The notes under the pieces: model-generated
What the model was told of the DNA's origin: nothing
Databases searched by the model: none
Seen by the model: the letters and a program-made list of their open reading frames with translations, nothing else
Position numbers and translations under genes: made by a program
Assembly (NCBI GenBank): GCA_017990155.1
Contig: JAGNOM010000002.1
Span: 1-27,095 of the forward strand
From: Propionivibrio sp.
GTDB lineage: Bacteria > Pseudomonadota > Gammaproteobacteria > Burkholderiales > Rhodocyclaceae
Direction of reading: 5' to 3'
Length of the DNA stretch: 27,095 nucleotides
In this document: piece by piece, positions 16,910-23,980 of the stretch
How the letters are laid out: each line of letters opens with the position of its first letter
How positions within the stretch are numbered: position 1 is the first letter of the stretch

Positions 16910-17115
16910 CAGGGCAATCGCATGAATGCCGTACGCATCAACTCCTCCCCCCTTCAAGGGGGAGGTCGGGAGGGGGATGGGGTTTTCTGGCGGTTGTTTC
17001 GTCGATCAAACTGCCGTTTGCGCCCCATCCCCACCCCATCCCGTCCAATCGCAAACGTCGCTTTCGCGACCTTCCCCTTGAAGGGGAGGGAGAGGCCGTT
17101 CATGCGATTGCCCTG
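16910..17115 (-). mobile_element. MITE-like non-autonomous element, copy 2, with 10-bp target duplication
   Basis: A 206-bp element matching the reverse complement of 1002-1206, with about 16 differences; the 55 nt at its right-hand (17115) end are identical to the start of copy 1. It is flanked by a perfect duplication, GATACCAATA, at 16900-16909 and 17116-17125. It has the same CAGGGC...GCCCTG ends and the same pair of CCCCTTCAAGGGG-type hairpins. It sits in the gap between the divergent GGDEF-EAL and NYN genes. Because each copy still has its own matching duplication, no inversion between the two copies has occurred since they inserted. The 16833-17190 gap otherwise contains only promoter-like hexamers. 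Confidence 0.88.
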
Positions 17116-17156
17116 GATACCAATACGAGTAGCACAAGAAGCTTCGGGGCGCGGAG

Positions 17157-17162
17157 TATACT
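17157..17162 (+). promoter_or_regulatory. Possible -10 box of the NYN-LOTUS gene
   Basis: TATACT, a good -10 match 28 bp before the start codon. No convincing -35 lies 16-18 bp upstream, where the sequence comes from just outside the MITE. Tentative. Confidence 0.3.
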
Positions 17163-17190
17163 TCGCCCACCTATTCCAATGGAGAAGTTC

Positions 17191-18450
17191 ATGGCCGCGT
17201 TTCCCGATACCGTCAGCATGGCGATGTTCTGCGACTTCGAAAACGTTGCGCTCGGAGTGCGCGATGCGAATTATGAAAAGTTCGATATCAAGCCGGTGCT
17301 CGAACGCCTGCTGCTCAAGGGCAGCATCGTGCTCAAGAAAGCCTATTGCGACTGGGATCGCTACAAGGGCTTCAAGGCGGCGATGCACGAAGCCAACTTC
17401 GAGCTGATCGAGATCCCGCACGTGCGCCAGTCAGGCAAGAACTCGGCCGACATCCGCCTCGTCGTCGATGCACTCGACCTCTGCTACACCAAGTCGCACG
17501 TCAATACCTTCGTCATCGTCAGCGGTGACTCGGATTTCTCGCCGCTGGTTTCCAAACTGCGCGAGAACGACAAGTACGTGATCGGCGTCGGCGTCAAGCA
17601 ATCGACCTCCGACCTGCTGATCGCCAACTGCGACGAATTCATCTTCTACGACGACCTCGTGCGCGAGATCCAGCGTTCGGCCGCGCGTCGCGACCCCAAG
17701 CCAGCGGCAAAGCGCTCGCCGGAAGAAGACAAGCGGCGCAAGGAAGAAATCGACGCACGCAAGAGCGAAGCGGTCGAACTGGCGGTGTCAACCTACGAGG
17801 CGCTGGTCACCGAGCGCGGCGACGGCGGCAAGATCTGGGCGTCGATGCTCAAGAACGCGATCAAACGCCGCAAGCCCGATTTCAACGAGAGCTATTACGG
17901 CTTCCGCGTCTTCGGCAACCTGCTCGACGAGGCCCAGGCACGCGGTCTGCTCGAAGTCGGGCGCGACGAAAAGTCGGGCGCCTTTGTCTCGCGCAGCCTG
18001 GCCGCGCCGCGTAGCGAGGCGCAACCCGTCGAGATCGCTTCGGCCGAGACGGCGACCGTTGAAGAGGCCGCCGCATCAGCCGTGCCAGAAGCGACCGGCG
18101 CCGAGATTCCGGCTTCCGTTCCGGTTGAGCCGAAACGCCGCAGTCGCGGCGGCAGCAAGCGTTCCGCTTCGGCCAAGGCTAAAGCGCAGGCGGAGGCCGG
18201 CGCCGCACTGGTCGTCGATGTACCAGCCTTGCCGCAGGCACCTGCGGCCGAGTACGTCGCAGGTGCCGTGGCAGATATCTTGGCAGATGCCGTCGAGTCC
18301 AAGGCAGCGGTCGCCGCCGGCGGTGAAGCACCGACGGCTCCGGACGGCGCCGTTGAGCCGCCCACCGCCGAGGTTCGCCCGGAAAAGAAGCCGGCGTCGC
18401 GCAACCGCCGTCCGCGCAAGCCCAAAGCCGCGCCCGAGGCCGCCGGCTAG
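17191..18450 (+). CDS. NYN-domain (PIN-like) RNase with LOTUS/OST-HTH domain and low-complexity tail
   Basis: The product has 419 residues. The N-terminal NYN domain (about 8-160), a PIN-like metal-dependent nuclease fold, has its acidic residues: D15 and N18 in FCDFENV, D87 in SADIRLVVDA, and D113/D115 in SGDSDFSPL. A charged linker (KRSPEEDKRRKEEIDARK) leads to a LOTUS/OST-HTH RNA-binding domain at about 191-268 (YEALVTERGDGGKIWASMLK, then RKPDFNESYYGFRVFGNLL). The last 150 residues are rich in alanine, proline and glutamate with basic patches (KRRSRGGSKRS; NRRPRKPK), probably disordered. The ATG at 17191 is chosen because GGAGAA precedes it by 4 nt; an in-frame ATG at 17179 itself overlaps that sequence. 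A role in RNA cleavage is inferred from the fold; the substrate is unknown. Confidence 0.88.
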   Translation: MAAFPDTVSMAMFCDFENVALGVRDANYEKFDIKPVLERLLLKGSIVLKKAYCDWDRYKGFKAAMHEANFELIEIPHVRQSGKNSADIRLVVDALDLCYTKSHVNTFVIVSGDSDFSPLVSKLRENDKYVIGVGVKQSTSDLLIANCDEFIFYDDLVREIQRSAARRDPKPAAKRSPEEDKRRKEEIDARKSEAVELAVSTYEALVTERGDGGKIWASMLKNAIKRRKPDFNESYYGFRVFGNLLDEAQARGLLEVGRDEKSGAFVSRSLAAPRSEAQPVEIASAETATVEEAAASAVPEATGAEIPASVPVEPKRRSRGGSKRSASAKAKAQAEAGAALVVDVPALPQAPAAEYVAGAVADILADAVESKAAVAAGGEAPTAPDGAVEPPTAEVRPEKKPASRNRRPRKPKAAPEAAG

Positions 18451-18509
18451 GCGGGACGCCGCAGGCTGCGCTGGATTGCCGGTCTTGATCGATGAGGCAG
18501 GCGGCGTCC

Positions 18510-19037
18510 ATGCCCGATTTGCTGATCGTCTACTCGACCGTCGACGGGCAGACGCTCAGGATCTGCGAGCGCATGAAAACCGTAATCGAGTCGTTGGGTA
18601 GCCGGGTAACGCTGGCTTCGATCGATGATCACATTCCCGGGTTGAACGCCTTCGACACCATCGTCATCGGCGCCAGCATCCGCTACGGCAAGCACCGGCC
18701 GTCGGTCCTGGCTTTCGTCGAAGCCAACCGGAGTATTCTCGACAGCACGCCGAGCGCCTTCTTCTCGGTCAATATCGTCGCGCGCAAGGCGGAAAAGAAC
18801 CAGCCGGAAACCAATCCCTACGTCCGCAAATTCCTAACCCAAACTTCGTGGCGGCCGACGCAGCTTGGCGTTTTTGCCGGCCGCCTCGATTATCCGCGCT
18901 ACCGGTTTTTCGACCGGCAGATGATTCGCCTGATCATGTGGATGACGGGCGGGCCGACAGATCCGGCGACCATCGTCGAATACACCGATTGGGGCGCGGT
19001 CGAGGCCTTTGCCCGAGGACTGCACGATCGACGCTGA
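18510..19037 (+). CDS. hemG: Menaquinone-dependent protoporphyrinogen IX dehydrogenase
   Basis: A 175-residue flavodoxin-fold enzyme that oxidises protoporphyrinogen IX to protoporphyrin IX in haem synthesis, passing electrons to the quinone pool. The FMN phosphate loop is YSTVDGQTLRI near the N-terminus. VIGASIRYGKH, PSAFFSVNIVARKAEKNQPE, the insert TSWRPTQLGVFAGRLDYPRY and VEYTDW are close matches to E. coli HemG (181 residues). The ATG at 18510 has AGG-rich sequence before it and starts at the first beta strand; an ATG at 18492 would add six residues. It lies 59 bp after the NYN gene and 88 bp before the pirin gene, all in the same direction. HemG is best known from gammaproteobacteria, so its presence here is of note. 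Confidence 0.9.
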   Translation: MPDLLIVYSTVDGQTLRICERMKTVIESLGSRVTLASIDDHIPGLNAFDTIVIGASIRYGKHRPSVLAFVEANRSILDSTPSAFFSVNIVARKAEKNQPETNPYVRKFLTQTSWRPTQLGVFAGRLDYPRYRFFDRQMIRLIMWMTGGPTDPATIVEYTDWGAVEAFARGLHDRR

Positions 19038-19125
19038 CCCGGACGGCGGAACTCGTTTGCCGCACCGGTATCAGAGGGTCGAAGTGCGCAGCCGTATCGA
19101 CGAATCTGTTCTGAAGGGAGCGACC

Positions 19126-20043
19126 ATGTCTGAAACCGGCGGTTTACAAGAAAGGTTGCTTATCCCGACCCGCGACGCGCTGCTCGGCGAGGGAATGACG
19201 ATCCGTCGCGCGCTGCCGAGCGCGCAGCGGCGCATGATCGGCGCCTGGTGTTTTCTCGATCACTTCGGCCCGGTAGACGCGACGCGCGGCGAAGGGCTGC
19301 GCGTCGGACCGCATCCGCATACCGCGTTGCAAACCTTCACCTGGCCGCTGGCCGGGGAAATTCTCCACCGCGACAGCCTCGGCTATGAGCAGATCATCCG
19401 TCCCGGCCAGGTCAACCTGATGACGGCCGGGCGGGGCATCAGCCATTCAGAGGAGTCGCCGTCTGTTCGCTCAGCGCAACTGCACGGCGCGCAATTGTGG
19501 ATTGCGTTGCCGGAGAACCAACGCCACTGCGAGCCGGCTTTCGAGCACTACCCCGAACTTCCGGTCGTCGAGCGTGATGGTTTTCGCATCACCGTGCTGG
19601 TCGGCGAAGCGTTCGGCGAGCGTGCGCCGACGCGTGTGTTCTCACCTATGCTGGCGCTGGATCTCACCAGCAACGGTGAGGCGGCCACGACACTGGCGCT
19701 ACCGGCCGATTTCGAATTCGGGGCGCTGATGCTCGAAGGGCAGGGCTGCGTCGACGGTCAGAACGTGAAGGTCGGCCAGTTGCTCTATCTGGGCAGTGGG
19801 CGTGATCGCTTGCCCTTGCGCAACGCTGAACCGGGCGGCTCCTTCCGTCTGCTGCTGATCGGCGGTGCGCCCTTCGGCGAGGAGATTCTGATGTGGTGGA
19901 ATTTCGTCGGACGCAGCCGGTCGGAGTTGGCGCAGGCCGTCATCGACTGGAACGCCGGCGATCCGCGCTTCGGTTCGGTACGCGGTTACGCCGGGGAGCG
20001 TCTTGTCGCTCCGATGACGCCGTGGCCGGCGTTGCGGGTGTAG
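19126..20043 (+). CDS. Pirin family protein
   Basis: A 305-residue bicupin of the pirin family. The N-terminal cupin carries the metal ligands as in known pirins: H63 and H65 in GPHPHTALQTFTW, H107 and E109 in GRGISHSEE. Family motifs WCFLDHFGP, RPGQVNLMTAGRG and HGAQLWIALP are present, and the C-terminal cupin ends with RLLLIGGAPFGEEI and WWNFVGRS. Bacterial pirins have been reported as quercetin dioxygenases and as binding partners of metabolic enzymes; nothing here selects a role. AAGGGAG precedes the ATG at 19126. It is downstream of hemG in the same direction and convergent with the permease gene, 11 bp between the two stops. Confidence 0.9.
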   Translation: MSETGGLQERLLIPTRDALLGEGMTIRRALPSAQRRMIGAWCFLDHFGPVDATRGEGLRVGPHPHTALQTFTWPLAGEILHRDSLGYEQIIRPGQVNLMTAGRGISHSEESPSVRSAQLHGAQLWIALPENQRHCEPAFEHYPELPVVERDGFRITVLVGEAFGERAPTRVFSPMLALDLTSNGEAATTLALPADFEFGALMLEGQGCVDGQNVKVGQLLYLGSGRDRLPLRNAEPGGSFRLLLIGGAPFGEEILMWWNFVGRSRSELAQAVIDWNAGDPRFGSVRGYAGERLVAPMTPWPALRV

Positions 20044-20054
20044 TCGTGTGTCGG

Positions 20055-20975
20055 TTAGTCGTGCCGGCGAAGGCGATGCCGCGAGCGAAGCGCGAGCAAT
20101 TCGTTGGTGACGAGGGCGCCAAGCACCAGCGCGCCGCCGGTGAGTGTGGCAAATGACGGCTGCTCGCCGGCCCACAGCCAGGTCCAGGTGACGCCAAAGA
20201 CCACTTCCAGCAATCCGAGCAGGGCGATCTCCGGTGCGGAGAGTTGCCGGCTGAGGCGCACCAGCAGGAGGCAGGGCGCCGCCAGTTGCACGGTGCCGAG
20301 CAAGGCTAGCAGCCCTAGATCGTGCGGTGACGCCTGCAGCGGATAAGCCAGCGGCAGCGTCGCCAGCGCCGAGATGACGGCGCCGATGAAGACGGTCGGC
20401 AGCATATCCTGCGGCTTCGGTTGGTCGCCGGTGTCGCGATGATGGCCCACGTGCTGCAGCGTCGTGAAGTTGACGGCGCCCGCCAGCGGAATGGCCAGGG
20501 CGACCAGCGAGCCGACGAGCGAGACGCCTTCTCCGATCTGTCGCGCGTACATCCAGGCGATGCCGATGCCGGCGATCACGATGGCGATCCAGGTCCGGCG
20601 CGGCAGCCTGTGGCCGAGTAAGGCGCGCGCGAACAGTGCAGTGACCAGTGGGCCGAGCGCCATGATGACCAGGACGTTGGCGACGCTGGTGAGCGTCAGC
20701 GCGATCATGAAAGCGGTGAACATCACCGACCAGCAAACTCCCGAAATCCAGACCATGCGCGGCGAGCGGAGGAGGCTGCGCCAGACCGACGGGCCGCGCA
20801 GGACTGTCAGGATGACGGTCATTGCCAGCGCGTTGAAAAAGCTGCGCCAGAAGGTGACTTCGAAGCTCTGTGCCGAATCGAGATGGCGGGTGACGACGCC
20901 GGCGATGCTCCAGAGCAGCGTCACCAGAATCATCAGTGAAACGGCGCGAGCGTGGGTCATCGAAGTCTTGGGCAT
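20055..20975 (-). CDS. EamA/DMT-superfamily permease
   Basis: A 306-residue inner-membrane protein with about ten hydrophobic segments in two repeats of five, the EamA (drug/metabolite transporter) plan. The first repeat opens SLMILVTLLWSIAGVVTRHL and includes WRSFFNALAM; the second includes LEVVFGVTWTWLWAGEQPS, the usual closing motif with the conserved glutamate, followed by TGGALVLGALV. A histidine-rich cytoplasmic loop (HVGHHRDTGDQPKPQD) separates later helices. Substrates of this superfamily range from amino acids to nucleotides and cannot be predicted. The ATG at 20975 has a weak ribosome site; the ATG at 20960 is an alternative. It follows oxyR on the same strand after 55 bp and may be cotranscribed. 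Confidence 0.85.
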   Translation of the reverse strand: MPKTSMTHARAVSLMILVTLLWSIAGVVTRHLDSAQSFEVTFWRSFFNALAMTVILTVLRGPSVWRSLLRSPRMVWISGVCWSVMFTAFMIALTLTSVANVLVIMALGPLVTALFARALLGHRLPRRTWIAIVIAGIGIAWMYARQIGEGVSLVGSLVALAIPLAGAVNFTTLQHVGHHRDTGDQPKPQDMLPTVFIGAVISALATLPLAYPLQASPHDLGLLALLGTVQLAAPCLLLVRLSRQLSAPEIALLGLLEVVFGVTWTWLWAGEQPSFATLTGGALVLGALVTNELLALRSRHRLRRHD

Positions 20976-21030
20976 GAGGCTGCGGTTGTCGGGCGCGGCG
21001 GCGCGAGGAAGGCCGTCACTATAGCGCTAA

Positions 21031-21951
21031 TCACCTGGCTGCGCGGATGACCTCGCCGAGGGCTTGCAACTCGGCCAGCCGCGATGTCGAGCGGCGCGCA
21101 ACGAGCGCGATCGTGCGGCTCGGGCCGGGTTGGGCCAAGGGGCGCGCGAGCAGGCCGGGGCTGTCCGCCAATCCGCTGTTCACCGCCATTTCCGGGATGA
21201 GCGCCAGGCCCAGTCCTGATTCAACCATCTGGATCAGCGTCAGCAGGCTGGTCGCCTCGATGCTTCCCTGCGACTGGCGGGCCGGCTTGCCGCAGGACTG
21301 CAGGGTGTGGTCGCGCAGGCAATGCCCTTCTTCGAGCAAGAGCAGGCGTTCGGTTGATTCGGCTGTCATCGCGAACGCGGTTTTGGGTGGAGATTGGGGT
21401 GAATTTTGCTGAAGCAGCGGTTCTTCCGCGCTGCCGACGATCCACAACGGATCGTCGAAGAGCGGTTCGACCAGCAGCGTGCCGGTGGCGAAGGGCAATG
21501 CAATCAGCGCGACGTCGAGTTGCCCGTCTTCGAGTCGCTCGATCAGATTCGCAGTCAGGTCCTCGCGCAGCGTCAGGCGCAGGCGGGGATAACGCTCGCG
21601 CAACAGGCGCAGTGACGCCGGGAGCAGGAAGGGGGCGATGGTCGGGATGATTCCAAATCGCAGCGCACCGCACATCGGTGCCTCGACGCCGGCCGCCCGG
21701 TCGACGAGATCCTGCGTGGCGGCAAGGATTTCGCGCGCACGCGCCGCGATCTCGAGCCCGATGGCGGTCATCAATACCGATTGCCGGTCGCGTTCGACCA
21801 GTTGCACGCCGAGGATTTCCTCCAGCTCCTTCAGCCCCGCGCTCAAGGTCGACTGCGTGACGAAGCAGGTTTCCGCAGCGCGCGTGAAGTTGAGGTGCGT
21901 CGACAAGGCAACGAGGTAATGCAGTTGCTTGAGGGACGGCAGGGCGCTCAT
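21031..21951 (-). CDS. oxyR: Hydrogen-peroxide-sensing LysR regulator OxyR
   Basis: The product has 306 residues. The LysR helix-turn-helix lies at about 20-50 (NFTRAAETCFVTQSTLSAGL). The sensor domain carries the two redox cysteines of OxyR at the right spacing, C211 and C220, in LEEGHCLRDHTLQSC, equal to E. coli C199 and C208. IPTIAPFLLPASLR and the C-terminal LALIPEMAV also match OxyR. A loop before the cysteines (about 178-198, LLQQNSPQSPPKTAFAMTAE) is roughly ten residues longer than in E. coli. The start is preceded by GGAG. It is divergent from a small membrane protein gene and dps; an OxyR-like site in the gap overlaps its own -10, consistent with autoregulation. Confidence 0.94.
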   Translation of the reverse strand: MSALPSLKQLHYLVALSTHLNFTRAAETCFVTQSTLSAGLKELEEILGVQLVERDRQSVLMTAIGLEIAARAREILAATQDLVDRAAGVEAPMCGALRFGIIPTIAPFLLPASLRLLRERYPRLRLTLREDLTANLIERLEDGQLDVALIALPFATGTLLVEPLFDDPLWIVGSAEEPLLQQNSPQSPPKTAFAMTAESTERLLLLEEGHCLRDHTLQSCGKPARQSQGSIEATSLLTLIQMVESGLGLALIPEMAVNSGLADSPGLLARPLAQPGPSRTIALVARRSTSRLAELQALGEVIRAAR

Positions 21952-21965
21952 CGTCGGTCTCCGTT

Positions 21966-22002
21966 ATCGATTTTGTCGATTATAAGTTCAGATTTTATTC
22001 AT
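21966..22002. promoter_or_regulatory. OxyR binding site in the oxyR/dps intergenic region
   Basis: Two 15-bp boxes at 21966-21980 (ATCGATTTTGTCGAT) and 21988-22002 (TCAGATTTTATTCAT) are separated by 7 bp. Against the OxyR consensus ATAGNTNNNANCTAT-N7-ATAGNTNNNANCTAT, 7 and 6 of 10 fixed positions agree. The first box also fits the LysR pattern T-N11-A. The site overlaps the oxyR -10 and ends at the -35 of the small-ORF/dps promoter, the layout of an OxyR-activated gene with autorepression. Confidence 0.7.
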
Positions 22003-22007
22003 TGGGA
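21979..22007 (-). promoter_or_regulatory. oxyR promoter
   Basis: On the minus strand, a perfect -10 TATAAT (21984-21979), a 17-bp spacer and a weak -35 TCCCAA (22007-22002). It predicts a short leader of about 20 nt before the oxyR start at 21951. It lies inside the OxyR site. Confidence 0.55.
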
Positions 22008-22031
22008 AAGGCTCGCGAGATTACCTATATT
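22002..22031 (+). promoter_or_regulatory. Promoter of the small membrane protein-dps unit
   Basis: -35 TTGGGA (22002-22007), an 18-bp spacer and -10 TATATT (22026-22031), directly downstream of the OxyR-like site. The expected start near 22038 leaves a 25-nt leader containing the GGAGGT ribosome site of the 50-aa gene. No separate promoter is evident in the 37 bp before dps. Confidence 0.6.
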
Positions 22032-22062
22032 GAGGGCGTTGTTAATCACCCCGGAGGTCATC

Positions 22063-22215
22063 ATGAGCTACCCGATCGAATCCAGTCGCAACGAGACAGC
22101 GACTTCCCGCGTCGCGCTGCCGAGAGCAAGGCGGGTCGCCGGAATCGCGATCAACGTTTTGGGCGCCATCGTGCTGTTCTCCGAATCGTTCCGCTTTATC
22201 AACGCTGGTCTCTGA
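22063..22215 (+). CDS. 50-aa single-pass membrane protein upstream of dps
   Basis: A 50-residue protein starting MSYPIESSRNETATSRVALP. A basic segment (RARR, 21-24) is followed by one hydrophobic helix at about 25-40 (VAGIAINVLGAIVLFS) and a short tail (ESFRFINAGL). An excellent Shine-Dalgarno, GGAGGT, stands 4 nt before the ATG, which argues strongly that it is translated. The basic residues before the helix predict an N-in, C-out orientation. It is the first gene after the OxyR-like site and promoter and lies 37 bp before dps, so the two are probably cotranscribed. I do not recognise a family. A role in peroxide stress at the membrane follows from context only. Confidence 0.7.
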   Translation: MSYPIESSRNETATSRVALPRARRVAGIAINVLGAIVLFSESFRFINAGL

Positions 22216-22252
22216 TTTACTTAACCATACCCAACCACAAGGAGAAATGACC

Positions 22253-22744
22253 ATGAGCAAGAAATCGAAGAGCGCTTCCATCAACATCGGCATCAACGAC
22301 AGTGATCGCGCCAGGATTGTCGGAGGGCTGTCGGCGCTATTGGCCGATAGTTTTACACTGTACATGATGACGCACAACTTCCACTGGAACGTCACCGGGC
22401 CACAGTTCAACAGCCTGCACCAGATGTTCATGGGGCAATACACCGAACAATGGAACGCGCTCGATATCATCGCCGAGCGCATCCGCGCCCTGGGACATCC
22501 GGCGCCGGGAACCTTCGCGGAGTTTGCCAAGCTGACGTCCGTGAAGGAAGTCAGCGGCGTGCCGAAGGCCAACGACATGGTTCGTCATCTGGTCGACGCG
22601 CAGGAAACGACCGCCAGAACCGCGCGCAAGCTGTTCCCGGTCGTTGAGGCGGCCAATGATCAGCCGACCGCCGATCTGCTGACGCAGCGGCTGGAAGTGC
22701 ACGAAAAGACCGCGTGGATGTTGCGCAGTCTGCTCGAAGACTAA
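22253..22744 (+). CDS. dps: DNA-binding ferritin-like protein Dps
   Basis: A 163-residue mini-ferritin whose dodecamer oxidises ferrous iron with hydrogen peroxide, stores it and shields DNA. The inter-subunit ferroxidase ligands are present: H44 (HNFHWNVTG), H56 (NSLHQMF), D71 and E75 (LDIIAER). The N-terminus is short with three lysines (MSKKSKSAS), which may give DNA binding as in E. coli Dps. The ATG at 22253 is used because AAGGAG is 8 nt upstream; an ATG at 22247 is too close to that site. Position behind an OxyR-like site fits known peroxide induction. Its stop codon interlocks with that of convergent hisC in the four bases CTAA. Confidence 0.95.
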   Translation: MSKKSKSASINIGINDSDRARIVGGLSALLADSFTLYMMTHNFHWNVTGPQFNSLHQMFMGQYTEQWNALDIIAERIRALGHPAPGTFAEFAKLTSVKEVSGVPKANDMVRHLVDAQETTARTARKLFPVVEAANDQPTADLLTQRLEVHEKTAWMLRSLLED

Positions 22745-23820
22745 GCGGCCAGAATTTCGCGCAAGGCGGTGATCAGCGCCGCGCATTCCTGATCGGTGCC
22801 GATCGAAATGCGCAGGTGCTGGTTGATGCGCGGCTGCTTGAAGTGGCGCACGATGATCTGGCGCTCGCGCAGCTGGGCTGAAAGCGCGGCCGCATCGTGT
22901 TGCGGATGCTGGGCGAAGATGAAGTTCGCAGCTGAGGGCAGGACGTCAAAACCGAGTTTTTCAAGCCCCGTGATCAGGGTTTCACGGCTGCGCATGACGG
23001 CCTGCCGTGTCTTCTCCAGATGTTCGCGGTCATCCATTGCCGCTGCCGCGCCGACAATCGCCAGGCGATCGAGCGGATACGAGTTGAAGCTGTTCTTGAC
23101 GCGGTCGAGCGCCTCGATCAGTTCGCTGTGACCAACCGCATAGCCGACGCGCAAGCCGGCCAGTGAGTGCGACTTGGACAAGGTGCGGATGACGAGCAGG
23201 TTCGGATAGTGCTGCACGAGCGCAATGGCGGTTTCGCCGCCGAAGTCGATATAGGCCTCGTCGATCACGACGACCGACTGTGGGTGCGCGGCGACCAGAC
23301 GCTCGATCTCGGATAGCGGCAATAGCTGTCCGGTCGGCGCGTTCGGGTTGGCGAGGATGATGCCGCCGTTTTCGCGCGCGTAGTCGTCAACGCGGACCTC
23401 GAAGTTTTCTCCAAGCGGAATGGCGACGCTTTCGACGCCATAGAGGCCGCAATACACGGGATAGAAGCTGTAGCTGATATCCGGCAGCAGAATCGGCTTG
23501 TCGTGCTTGAGCAGCGCCATGAACGCGTGGGCGAGGACCTCGTCCGAACCATTGCCGACGAACACGTTGGCCGTTTCGATCGCGCATCCCGGGAAGTGTC
23601 GCACCACCGCTTCCTTCAACCGATCGGAATTGGGATCGGGGTAGAGGCGAAGAGTGTCTCCGCCGGCCCCCAGCTCTGCCTGCATCGCAGCCACGGCACG
23701 CGGCGAGGGCGGGTAGGGGTTCTCGTTGGTGTTCAGCTTGACGAGGTTTGTAAGTTTGGGTTGCTCGCCCGGCACGTAAGGCGTCAGGCTTTGAACTAAG
23801 GGGCTCCAGAATTGGCTCAT
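22741..23820 (-). CDS. hisC: Histidinol-phosphate aminotransferase
   Basis: A 359-residue fold-type I PLP enzyme converting imidazole-acetol phosphate and glutamate to histidinol phosphate and 2-oxoglutarate. The PLP lysine is K216 in TLSKSHSLAGLRVGY. Other active-site motifs are LNTNENPYPPSP near 30-40, NGSDE near 90-94, NPNAPTG near 158-164, DEAYIDF near 187-193 and the phosphate-binding RISIG near the C-terminus. The protein starts MSQFWSPLVQSLTPYVPGEQP, as in many betaproteobacterial HisC. The gene points away from the hisBHAFI operon, with a 160-bp divergent gap, and overlaps dps by 4 nt. Its Shine-Dalgarno is poor. Confidence 0.95.
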   Translation of the reverse strand: MSQFWSPLVQSLTPYVPGEQPKLTNLVKLNTNENPYPPSPRAVAAMQAELGAGGDTLRLYPDPNSDRLKEAVVRHFPGCAIETANVFVGNGSDEVLAHAFMALLKHDKPILLPDISYSFYPVYCGLYGVESVAIPLGENFEVRVDDYARENGGIILANPNAPTGQLLPLSEIERLVAAHPQSVVVIDEAYIDFGGETAIALVQHYPNLLVIRTLSKSHSLAGLRVGYAVGHSELIEALDRVKNSFNSYPLDRLAIVGAAAAMDDREHLEKTRQAVMRSRETLITGLEKLGFDVLPSAANFIFAQHPQHDAAALSAQLRERQIIVRHFKQPRINQHLRISIGTDQECAALITALREILAA

Positions 23821-23980
23821 GAACGGCTCGCAGGGTCGGATGCAGCGGAAGCGTCAGATGGTATCATGCACCGTCCGGTTTGATCTGGCCGGCGGCCGGA
23901 CTTGGCCGCGGCAGCGTCCCCCGGCGCGTTTGTGACGCTCTTCCTCTCGCAAGTTTTACGTCAATTGTCATGGGGCTTTC

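Noticed and set aside
21781..22215. A 144-aa gene starting inside oxyR
   Set aside because: The frame covers the oxyR N-terminus on the other strand; the GGAGGT and ATG at 22063 give a short, better supported gene.
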